Shown here one piece after another: positions 24,728 to 35,500 of a DNA stretch of 37,677 bases (position 1 is the stretch's first letter; each line of letters starts with the position of its first letter). This stretch comes from Pinguiococcus pyrenoidosus (taxonomy: Eukaryota; Sar; Pinguiophyceae; Pinguiochrysidales; Pinguiochrysidaceae). The notes under the pieces are model-generated. The model ran no database searches. It was not told the origin of the DNA and worked only from the letters and a program-made list of their open reading frames with translations. The stretch covers positions 1 through 37,677 of the forward strand of contig JAAMXY010001178.1 of NCBI GenBank assembly GCA_019677205.1. The letters run 5' to 3'. Made by a program: the position numbers and the translations under genes.

Positions 24728-27692
24728 ATGATCGCGGCTCGGGCTCTTCTGCCGCTGGCGTGGGCAGCGGTCGTCAGCAGCTGCGACGTGGAGACCTACT
24801 ACAGCGACGCGGACGTCCAGGCCATCATCGCCGGCACCTCCACCTTAAGCCGCGAAGAGAAGCGCGGGGTTCTGCACGACCTGGTAGTCAAGGACTACAA
24901 CCGGTGCGACGCGCGGATCCGCATGGCGATAGCGGCACGAGGCTGACGTCTCGTGACTTTCGCAGCATCCCATACACGGCGGACACCACGGACGTCTGGG
25001 ACGCTTTGGAGGACTTGGATGAGGATCCCAACAACCCGGACAACATCATCGGGATCTACTCGCTCAAGTCCTACCCGAAGGTGCGTGACGCCGGAGTTCA
25101 GTAGTGCCTCTCCTTCGGGACGAACGGTGAACACCAGCCTTTGTTGGCTCGGTGCGGAGCGCCCTAACCCTTGCGTCCTGTAGACCGACCACACGCCTTC
25201 CGGATGGAACCGGTAAGTCGAAGTCGACGGCGCGGGCGCCGAGAAATGCGGTGGTGCGTCTTTCCCCCGGGCCTGACGCTCCTCTACGCGACCGCCGCGA
25301 ACTTTCGGTCGAACTCTAGGGAGCACACGTGGCCCAAGTCCTTCGGGATCTTCACCACGGGAGACGACACCAGCGATATCATGGCGCTGCGTCCGGCGCA
25401 GTGGGGCGTCAACTCTGCGCGGGGCAATCGCTGGTATGCCACCTGCCCCGAGAGTGGCGACGACGTCGTTCGTCCAGGCCATCCGGAAGCTCCTGAGACG
25501 GCGGCGTGCTTCGATGGGGAAGCGTGGGAGCCGCCGCCCAGCGTGCGAGGCAACCTTGCGCGGAACATGTTCTACATGCACATCCGCTACAACGCGGACA
25601 GCGACCTAGACGAGACCATGGACCTCCAGCTGAGCGACTGCCCGTGCTCGTACGCATCTGTGATGGGTCGCCTCACGGACATCCTCCAGTGGCACCTCGA
25701 CGATCCCGTGGACGAGGCGGAGATTGCCAGAAACACCAAGGCCTGCACCAACTACCAGAACAACCGCAACCCTTTCATTGATCACCCCGAGATCGTGAAT
25801 CAGCTCTTCGAGGCGCCCGAGCCGTGCGAGTGCTCCGTCTGCTCGGAGGAACCCTTCTCGGCCGGCCAATGCGGTGGCACCGCCGCACCCACGGCTGCCC
25901 CCGTGCCGACGCCAGCACCCATCCCATCGCCTCCGGTGACGCCGCCGCCGGTGGCGCCTACTCCTGCGGAAGACGGGGCACCTCTCTGCGTGGGGGACAT
26001 CGCGGTCGGTGCCGTGCTTATCGTGGCCGTGCAGTCGGACGCTCCCGACACCTTCGCGTTTGTCTTCATGGTCGACTTGGCCCAGGGGACGCAACTGTTC
26101 TTCACGGACAGCGGCTACGACGGCACGCACGAATACTTCCGCGACACGGAGGGAACCTTGGCGTACACCGTGCCGGCTCCCGGCGCCAGTGCCGGCGACG
26201 TGGTCGTCTGGGAGGACGGGACATCCGATCCGGCCTGGTCGGCGATCTCCGGAAACTTCGCCCTCTCTGGGTCCGGGGACTCGATCTTGGTTTACGAGGA
26301 CTGCGGAGACGGGACGATCGCCTTCATCCACGGCCTCACGTACAGCTCGGGCGGCTGGGTCAGCCCGAGCCAGGTGGCCAGCTCCCAGGACTCCGCCCTG
26401 CCGCCGGCCCTGGCAGGCGCGAACCTCGAGTTGTCCGAGAGGGACCACCTCGTGTACAACGGGGTTCTTTCCGGGACGGCCGCCGCGCTGTCTGCGGTGA
26501 TCAACTCACCAGATCAGTGGACCGCTGACAACACCAATCGCCAGAATCTTGATCAGGTATTCAGCGCCGGCTTTGACGTGCAGGCTGCCACGCCGGCCCC
26601 GACGGCGGCGCCTCTCTGCACCGGGAGCATCGCTGCCGGTGCCGTGCTTATTGTGGCCGTGCAGTCGGACACTCCCGAGACTTTTGCCTTCGTCTTCATG
26701 GTCGACGTGCCCCAGGGAACGCAGTTTCTCTTCACGGACAGCGGCTACGACGGATCGCAGGACAACTTCCGCGACACGGAGGGCACACTGGCGTACACCG
26801 TGCCGGCTCCCGGCGCCAGTGCCGGCGACGTGGTCGTCTGGGAGGACGGGACATCCGATCCGGCCTGGTCGGCGATCTCCGGAAGCTTTGTCCTCGCATC
26901 GGCGGGGGACTCGATCTTGGTCTACCAGGACTGCGGAGACGGGACGATCGCCTTCATCCACGGCCTCACGTACAGCTCGGAGGGCTGGGTCAGCCCGAGC
27001 CAGGTGACCAGCTCCCAGGACTCCGCCCTGCCGCCGGCCCTGGCAAGCGCGAACCTCGAGTTGTCCGAGAGAAATCACCTCGTGTACAACGGGGTCCTTT
27101 CCGGGACGGCCGCCGCGCTCTCTGCGGCGATCAACTCACCAGATCAGTGGACCGCTGATGACAACAATCGCCAGAACCTCGATCAGGTATTCAGCGCCGG
27201 CTTTGACGTGCAGGCTGCCACGACCACGCCGTCGCCGACGCCGTCGCCGACGCCTTCTCCGACGCCTTCTCCGACGCCTTCTCCGACGCCTTCTCCGACG
27301 CCTTCTCCGACGCCGTTTCCCACGCAGACAGGCCCTAGTCCCTCTTCGGGCAGCTCGGTAAGCCGTCAGACCTCCGGGTGGGAGAGCTGCTGGTTGAGAG
27401 GCACGACTAACCCTGTCTCCTCTTGTCCACCGCGTACCAGGGTGGCGGCGATGATGATTTTGCAAGTTCGAGCGAGGGTGCAGCGACCATTGCAATCGTG
27501 GTGATCCTCGTCATTGCCACCGCGGCAGCTGTGGCGTACTTCACGTACATGCGCCGCAGCGACAAGAGGGAAGGCCTCGCGACGAAAGGAGAGAGCCCCC
27601 ACGACGTGGAGTATTCGTACCCTGCTGAAGGCATCAGCGCAAGCCAAGTTGGACCTGCCAACGAAGAGAAGAGTTCCATGTTGAGGAAGTAG
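24728..27692 (+). CDS. Membrane-anchored endonuclease I with duplicated accessory domain
   Basis: Five exons, 24728-24903, 24966-25080, 25184-25212, 25320-27357 and 27441-27692, give 869 aa. A signal peptide (about 1-18) leads into an endonuclease I (EndA/NucM/Vvn) domain, about 20-310. It has NREHTWPKSFG (E108, H109), assembled from exons 3 and 4, and SDIMALRP...GVNSARGN (N138), which are the family's metal and catalytic positions. The usual DLHHL is DIMAL. Two copies of a 200-residue beta-rich domain (about 329-531 and 538-740) each carry FTDSGYDG and VVWEDGTSD. That segment resembles one often linked to secreted bacterial nucleases and phosphatases. A TPSP stalk, a membrane helix (ATIAIVVILVIATAAAVAYF) and a 45-residue cytoplasmic tail follow. 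It should cut extracellular DNA at the cell surface, perhaps for phosphate or against DNA traps (inference). Confidence 0.88.
25981..27222 (+). repeat. Tandem 630-bp intragenic duplication
   Basis: Copy 1 spans about 25981-26592 and copy 2 about 26611-27222. The offset is exactly 630 bp (for example GCCGTGCTTAT at 26011 and GCCGTGCTTAT at 26641... ending C versus T next). Long stretches such as 26170-26262 and 26800-26892 are identical, while the ends of the units differ at scattered bases. Confidence 0.93.
27229..27312 (+). repeat. 12-bp coding minisatellite (TPSP stalk)
   Basis: Seven units of CCNTCNCCGACG encode (Pro-Ser-Pro-Thr)7, the extended stalk between the second accessory domain and the membrane helix of the nuclease gene. 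Confidence 0.92.
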
Positions 27693-27947
27693 CCCCAGCA
27701 GAAGCTCGCGTTCTTCTCGTCAGAGCGTATCGCGTTGCCTTCTGTATGCGAGGCTCCCGGATCATATTGTCAGAAGATGTGCCCCTTTGTTGTTGTATGC
27801 GTAGGGACGAAGGAGGAGGAGAAGATTAAGCGAAAGCGTGTCATTGTAACGTAAATACATAGGAGTAGCAAGTAGCAGCGCCATGGATGGCCACAGTTGT
27901 GCAATCAATGAAGTTCCGTGCAAGGCTCGACAACGGGTTGCGCGGAG
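27693..27947. other. 3'-3' gap
   Basis: This 255-bp gap between convergent genes contains no recognised element. Confidence 0.4.
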
Positions 27948-29119
27948 CTAGGAGCTCTTCATCTTGCGAGGGAACCACGGTATGAGCACGGGAGTGGATG
28001 CCTTGTACTGCTGGTACGCCGGATCCTTTCCCCATTTCTTATCGGCGTAGGACTCAAGGAGTGGGATCCCCGACACCCCCACGAGCAGGAAGGTGGTGAA
28101 CGCGGGAGCCAGCCAAATCAGCCAGGGCGCCGGTAAACCGAACACATGGATGCCCGAGGACCTTGCGTACAACCAGGCCAACGCAGCCGCTGAGGTCTGC
28201 GTTCGGAAAGGAGACGTGAGGGGCGCTGCTCTTGCATCCTGGACATCAAGCGGATACAGACCTGGAAGACGATCTCCCCGAAGTAGTTGGGATGCCGACT
28301 ATATCGCCACGTTCCGCAGGAGATGAACTTGCCCCGGTTCTCGCTCTTGCTCCTGAATCTCCGCTTCTCGTTGTCCGCCACGGCTTCGATCAGTAGGCCA
28401 AGCACCGCTCCTGCCAGGGCAATGGCCTCCGGCACAGTCGGCTCCCACGGCTGAAGCGCATTCAGCCACTTCGGATCCGGCTGCTTCGCCGAGGCAACCA
28501 CCTGCAAGGCTCGTCCGTGGTGCAGGGACGCAATGGAGCTATGCAGAGTCACTGGAGGCATGCACGTCAGACGTTGTGAGACAGCCGTCCAGACCTCGAG
28601 TCACGAAGTCTGGGTGGCATCGAAGGCAACATACCCAGGAAACACCAGGCGGTTTGCATGACCCACGGAAACACCCACAGCAGCGTACTCTTCTTCAGCT
28701 CGCGGAAGCGCCTGTCCTCGCCATCCCTTTAAAAAATGTATCAGGTGATAGCCCTGCGTACGGAAGGAAGAAAGAAGAATGCCCAACCTGAGGATCCGAA
28801 GGAACAGGAAGTAGCCAAGACGGCCTGCCCAGGTGACCACCAGCGCAACCAGGATCTGCGGCACGCTCAAGTTCGGGAGGACTGGCCAGAACTTGACGTT
28901 GCTCACCAAGGCTGCGGTGACCGGTGCGGCGATGTTGCAGATGGCCCCGGACAAGTCATAGTACTTCTCCGAATTCCGCAGAAACACTACCGAATGCAGA
29001 AACGCGAGAGCCTGGATGCCGCCAACCACAGCGAACACCGAGCCCAGCGCGCCGCCCACGTGATTGTCCACGAGCGTCCGCAGACTCTTCGTGAGGCTCT
29101 TCAGCGCTGGAGAGAGCAT
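27948..29119 (-). CDS. DUF1295 membrane protein (steroid reductase/ICMT-like)
   Basis: Four exons, 29119-28788, 28726-28635, 28551-28262 and 28196-27948, give 320 aa with introns of 61, 83 and 65 nt. All four joins keep frame and restore family motifs: LRILR|DGEDRRFRELKK, SRHPNYFGEIVFQ|TSAAAL, and the C-terminal VSGIPLLE..ADKKWGKDPAYQ..K..TPVLIP. This is the DUF1295 family, related to the C-terminal catalytic half of steroid 5-alpha-reductases and isoprenylcysteine methyltransferases. There are several hydrophobic helices, so it is probably an endoplasmic-reticulum or plastid-envelope enzyme acting on a lipid-like substrate. Its reaction is not known for most members. The stretch VTLHSSIASLHHGRALQVVA early in exon 3 is longer than I remember for the family, so one more small intron there is possible. 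Confidence 0.85.
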
Positions 29120-29542
29120 GCTGGGCCAACCACCAGGAGGCGTCCGAAGATCTTTGCCGAGCGCTGCGCGGGAAGACCATCACGCACGTTGAACGGCTTC
29201 CTACTCCGCGGTACTCCGGTGTCCGAGTCCAAATCAGCTGATATCGCTCCAGAGCCGTGGCATGCGGAGTTTTCAAGGAATGCGTGGCGTCAAGTTTGGG
29301 GACCAATCATCACCGTGCCTCGCGATGAAAGTCGGTTCACCATTGGCGGAACGAGCTGAAACTGTCGCTGACAGCATCTCGGAGTACCGCCAGTACCCGG
29401 TTCAAATTGCCCGCGAAAACCTTTGCTGGATGGCGCGCGAATCCAAGGCGCGGACGCGCTGACTCCAGATCCGTAGTGCACAGCTGCTCGACAAGCTCCA
29501 TTCCGGGATCATGACGCTTTCAGATGGCGCAGAATAGAGCCC
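29120..29542. promoter_or_regulatory. Divergent intergenic region
   Basis: About 420 bp between the DUF1295 gene (minus) and the GCC2/GCC3 gene (plus). It may include an unrecognised first exon of the latter. Nothing else is seen. Confidence 0.35.
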
Positions 29543-32500
29543 ATGGCGAACAGCCCATTGATCGATCCTCTTCGCAATGTCCAGCAGGGCCTCCGGCGGA
29601 AAGCGGCGTGTAAGGAGCACCTGAAGTTGGAGACCAAGGCAGGCTGGATTCCTGAGGAGGCGCATCGCAAACCTCTGCATGAGCGGCGCAGAGGCCTTGA
29701 GAGTGGACCCCAATCCCTCCATGGCTCGCCCCTGACGCGGCTGCTATGCGCTTGCCTGCTGACTGTTCTTTCGGCAGACTTGAGCTTTGCGGCGACGTCT
29801 CCGCTGGACTCGCTCTGGGGGGGGGCATCCAAAGCGCATCGGAGACTCTCGACGTGCAGCTCCTGCAATCCGGGCACCTTCTTTGACGAGGACTGCTCGG
29901 ACGTCGGCTGCCAGAGGTGCAGTCCGGGAGCTTACTGCTCGGGCGGGTGCGACGCGCCGTCCCTGTGTCCGCCGGGCACGTACAATCCTTCTTTCAACGC
30001 AACGGACTCGTCTGCCTGTGCGCTGTGCCCAAATGGCACGTACTCCTCGCTGAATGGCAGCGAGACCTGCAGCGTCTGCCCTGCGGGCTTCGAATGCATC
30101 AGTCCCGCAACGGAGCCGAGCCCGTGCGCGCCGGGAAGTTACTCGCTGGGCAACGCATCTGCCTGCATTTCGTGCCCCGCTGGAAGTTCCTGTGCAAGCT
30201 CTGCAGCTGCCCCCGAGGCTTGCGGAAGTGGGACCTACAGCTTGGACGGATGGGCGGCCTGCCTAAAGTGCCCCGCAGGGCATTCCTGCTTGACGCCCAA
30301 CCTGGCCCCCGCATCTTGCTCTGAAGGCACTTACAGTGCTGGCGGCACAAGCGCGTGCAGGGACTGCGAGGCTGGACGGTACGTGAACGAAACCGGAGCA
30401 GTGGAGTGCAACGAGTGTCCCGGAGGATTTGCTTGCACCGACGTAGCCGGGGATCCCTCCGAGTGTGCCGCAGGCGACTTCAGCGTGGAGGGCTCTGGAG
30501 AGTGTGAACGCTGCCCGCAAGGCACCTACAGCCTCGCTGCAGCCTCCGTGTGCTCCTCCTGCCCGTCGGGGAGCTTCTGCCCCGTACCTTCCACGCTGCC
30601 GGAGCCTTGCGCAAACACGTCGGCGTCCGCTGGCGGAGTTGTCACCGCGTGTTCGCTCTGCAGCGTCGGCACGTACAGCTCCGCGGACAGAACAAGCTGC
30701 CTTGCGTGCCCAGCAGGGTTCGAATGCTCAAGCCTCGTGCTTGGGCCACAAGCGTGTGCAAGCGGGACGTACTCCACGGGTGGCATCGTTGCTGCCTGTG
30801 AACCGTGCCCAGCCGGATCCCAGTGCAACGATTCGTCCCGAGCGCCCACGCACTGCGAGCCTGGAACGTACTCGAGCGCCATGAGCTCGGAATGCCAAGA
30901 CTGCCCAGCTGGGCACGAATGCCTGATTGCGTCCCAAGCACCTCAGGTGTGCTCCAGCGGATACTACAGCCTCGCGGGATCGGGCCTTTGTCGCCTTTGT
31001 GAGGCCGGCTTGGCTTGCTCGGACGCCACCTCAGCACCCGTGGCATGCCCGGCAGGAAAGTACAGCGAGCCTGGGGCGGTCTCGTGCAAGGACTGTCCCA
31101 TTGGCATGGAATGCCCAGCCGCAGAGCGACCCCCGAGCGGCTGCTCCGCCGGAACGTTCTCACTGGGAAACGCGACGTCGTGCACTGCCTGTCCAGCCGG
31201 GTACGAGTGCCCGTCAGTCAGCGCGAATGGAACCGTGTGCGATCCTGGCTTCTACAGCCTCGGGTCATCGCAAAGCTGCACAGCGTGTCCCAGAGGAGCA
31301 TTCTGCCCGTCGCGGTCTTCGGCACCAGCAGCTTGCCTCCCGGGGACATTCTCCCTCGGATACCAGTCGACGTGCTCGTCATGCGAAGCTGGCTACGCAT
31401 GTCCGACCACCATGGACAGCATCCGGGTGCCTTGCGAGCCAGGAACGTACTCAGTGGGCGCGCAAGCGGCATGTACGGTCTGCGAAGCGGGCAACTACTG
31501 CCCAAACAGTACCCTTTCCTCATCGTACGCGTGCGCGGACGGGACTTTCTCCGTGGAAGGGCAGTCGGAATGCTCGCCGTGCCCTCCTGGCTTTGCTTGC
31601 TCCACGACAGACGGGACATCCATCGTGCCCTGCAGCCCGGGTTCCTTCTCAGAGGGGGGCAATTCAACGTGCACGGTCTGTCCCGCCGGCTTTGAGTGTG
31701 GAGACACTGCGCAAGCCCTAGTCGTGGCGTGCGCGGCAGGGTACTATGCCTTGGCCGGATCTACGTCCTGCACAATGTGCCCCCCTGGATACGAGTGCCC
31801 CGATGCGACAGTGGAACCAACGACTGTGTGCGCCGCGGGCACTTTCTCGGCAGGCGGGCAGGCTTCCTGCATCTCCTGCCCAGCAGGCGTGGCGTGCCCC
31901 TCTCAGACAAGCGACACGACGTACTTGTGCTCTCCAGGTTTTTACAGTCTCCTGGGTGAGGCATCCTGCACCCCTTGTCCCGCTGGAAGCTTCTGCGACT
32001 CGACCGAGACGTCTCCGCAGCTGTGTCCCGACGGCACCTTTAGCCCGGAGTCGAGCGCCAACTGCACCCAGTGCCCGAGCGGATCCCAGTGCAGCGGAGG
32101 GGCCACGGAGCCGACGCAGTGCTTGCAAGGCACGTACAGTGGTGCCGGAAACGCCTCGTGCTCGGCCTGCTCCGCGGGGTACATTTGCTATCCCGGGTCG
32201 ACTTCGCCGCAGCCGGCAAATCAGCAGTGCCCCGTGGGGACATACTGCGAGACGCCGGGGACCGTGGTCTCCTGCCCGGACGGGAAGTACGGCACGAAGG
32301 CCGGGGGCGTGAGTGAGCTGGATGCCTGTGATGACTGTCCGGCCGGCTACACTTGCGACCAGGGCACGTATGTTGGCTCGACCGCCTCGACGGTGATGCT
32401 CTGTGAGGAAGGGTACTATTGCCCCGCGGGCAGCTCTCTGGCGACGCGGGTCGCTTGCTCAGCTGGGACCCACAATCCCGACGTCGGCGCCACGAGCTCC

Positions 32501-35500
32501 TCGGCTTGCCTCAGCTGTTCGTCGGGCACGTACTGCCCAGCTGGCTCTGCGCACGAGATCGTCTGCCCATCGGGAGCGTACTGCGTCGGAGGGACTGCTG
32601 GCTACACGGTCTGCCCGGCCGGGACGTACGGAGTGGAGCCTGGCTACCACTCGGCTTCCCAGTGCCACAATTGCACGCGCGGGCACTACTGCGATGGATC
32701 CACGATTGTGAGCCCCCAGACGCAGTGCCCCACGGGTACCTACCAGCCGTACCTGTCCGCATCGTCCTCGGCAGCTTGCATACCATGCCCGGCGTCGTTC
32801 TACTGCCCGAATACTGCAATGGCGAGCTACGAGACGTATGTCTGCCCCCAAGGTTACTTCTGTCCGATATCGTCCAGCAGCGGAACGGCCAACCCTTGCG
32901 CCGCGGGCACATACGGCGATGACCTGGGCCTGACGGCGCAAAGCGAGTGCGTGGACTGTCCGGCCGGGAAGTACTGCCCAGCAAGCGGAACGGCGTCGGG
33001 AGGGTGGACAGACTGTCCGATGGGCTACTACTGCCCAGAGGGCTCCAGTGCGACCGAGGATTGCCCGGCTGGCACGTACGGGAACGTCACCGATCTGAGT
33101 GCCGCAGTACACTGCGCCACGTGCCCTGCCGGTTCCTACTGCGTCGCCGCGTCGGTGGAGCCCAGCAATGTCTGCAACGCGGGCCACTACTGCCCCCGGG
33201 GCACGCAGTCCTCGACGGAATTCCCATGTCCAGCTGGCACCTTCACGTCGCGAACAGACCTGAAGGACAGCGTGGAGTGCACAGCATGCAGCCCCGGCTA
33301 CTACTGCCCGTCGGGATCTTCGTCGGAAACGCCTTGCCCAGCGGGAACGTACGCGGACGACGAGGGCTCTCAATCGGCGGGAGGGGCTAGCAGCACCTTT
33401 CCCGCCTGCATCACCTGCCCGGCCGGCTACTCGTGCCCGAGCCCCAGCGTGGAGCCGGTCGAATGCGGCGTCGGCTACTACTCGGCGGACTTCGCCTCGT
33501 CCTGCTCGACTTGTGAGGCGGGGCACTACTGCGCCTCGAACATCACCACAGAAAGCGCAATGTACGCGGGAGGTGGGAGCTGGGCGAACGGGGAGGACTT
33601 GGCCGGAGAATGCTTCAACGGCACCTTCTGTCCATCAGGGACCTCCGTGATCCCATCAATTGCAACGCACGCTTGTCCAGTTGGCCAGTACTGCCCGAGT
33701 GCGACGGCGGCACCCATCGATTGCCCAGCGGGCAGCTATAACCCCAACACCGGCCACGACGAGGAGAGTGACTGCCTGTCGGTGCCCGCCGGCTACTACG
33801 TCAGTTCGGTGGGCGCGGCAAACTTCTCCGACAGGTGCGCCCCGGGCTACTACTGCCCCGAGGGCTCGACCACTGCCTTTGAGTTTCCATGCCCCGAACG
33901 GTACTATCGAACGGACGAAGGTGCCGGGACCGTCAACGATTGCTCGCTCTGTCCGAGCGGAAGCTACTGCGGAAATGCCACGGTGAACCCAACTGTGTGC
34001 ACGGAGGGCTCCTACTGCGTGACCGGCGTGTCGTCGCCCGAGCCGTGTCCCGTCGGCACCTTTGGGAACACGACCGGTGTCCGACGAGTGGAAGACTGTC
34101 GCGATTGTACGCCGGGCTTCTACTGCGCCACTCCCGGCCTGACGGCGCCAACCGGCCCATGCAGTGCCGGGTACTACTGCCTTGAAGGCTCCGACACTCC
34201 TGCGCCGGGCGACGCGGACGAGATCATCGGAGGCCTCTGCCCCCCCGGGGGGTACTGCCCGGAAGGCAGCAGTGCGCCGGAGAACTGCCCCTCCGGGACG
34301 TGGAACAACTTCACCGGAGCTTCCTCCTCGTCGGATTGTGCGTCGTGTCCTCCGGGGTACTACTGCGCCGGCTCGAACAATCCGTTCCCGACTGGCCTTT
34401 GCGACGCGGGATACTTTTGCACCGGCGGAAGCAGCACATCTGCGCCTCCCACCGACTTTGCCACGGCCGGTCACTACGCACCGGAGGGGTCCTCTTACAT
34501 GATCCCCTGCAGCCCCGGAGAGTATCAGCAGGAATCGCGCCAGGACTCTTGCCTGCAATGCTTGGCGGGCTTCTACTGCCAGAACTTCACCACGATCAAT
34601 CCGACGCAGTGTCCGGAAGGCTCGTACTGCCCGACGGGATCATTGAGCCCCACTCCCTGCCCCAAAGGGACCTACAACCCGGATCTTCAGCGCTCGGAGC
34701 TTGCCGAGTGCCAATCGGTCCCGAAAGGCTACTACGTGAGCGAGACGGGCGTGGACTGTGACCTGGCCACCATTCAGGCGGGGTCGTGCGGTGGAGCGGG
34801 AGGGCCGTGCGCAGCTGGATACTTTTGCAACGTTTCCTCGGAGGAGCCCAGCCCTATCGACCAAACGTACGGGGACGAGTGCCCGGTAGGCCACTACTGC
34901 CCAGCCGCTGCCCCCAATCCTGAGCCGTGCCCCATCGGCACGATGATGAACAGCACTCGAAACGACGGTGAAATCTTCTCCGCGATCTACACGGGGCTCA
35001 GCGTCCAGGTCTTCTGCGATCCGTGCGAGGCAGGATACGCCTGCAACGACACCGGGATCAGTGAACCCGAGCATCTGTGCGACGCGGGGTACTGGTGTCT
35101 CCTCGGCGCTGCGCAGACGAAGCCTGTCTGCGGCACATCCAACTGCACATATGGTGAATGCCCGGCAGGTCACTACTGCGTTGCGGGCTCGTCGGCACCT
35201 GTGCCGTGTGCGGACGGCGAGTACATGAACGACACACTTGCTGAGGAATGCGACCCCTGCCTCCCCGGCTTCTACTGCCCCGGAAGCGCACAGACGAGCT
35301 TCATCGACTGCCCGGAAGGGCACTACTGTCCTTCCGGGACGGGGGCGTCCATCCCAAAGTGCCCCAAGGGGACCTACTCCAACCAGACCAACCTGGACGA
35401 GGAGAGCGACTGCGTCCAGTGTCCCTCCGGGGCGTTCTGCAGCGCCGAAGGCTTGTTCCAACCAGACGGTGTTTGCGAAGCAGGCTTCTACTGCTCTCTG

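Noticed and set aside
24728-27692. Bacterial contamination or very recent transfer of the nuclease gene
   Set aside because: Four spliceosomal introns, eukaryotic stalk and membrane anchor, and the same base composition as its neighbours argue for a long-resident gene.
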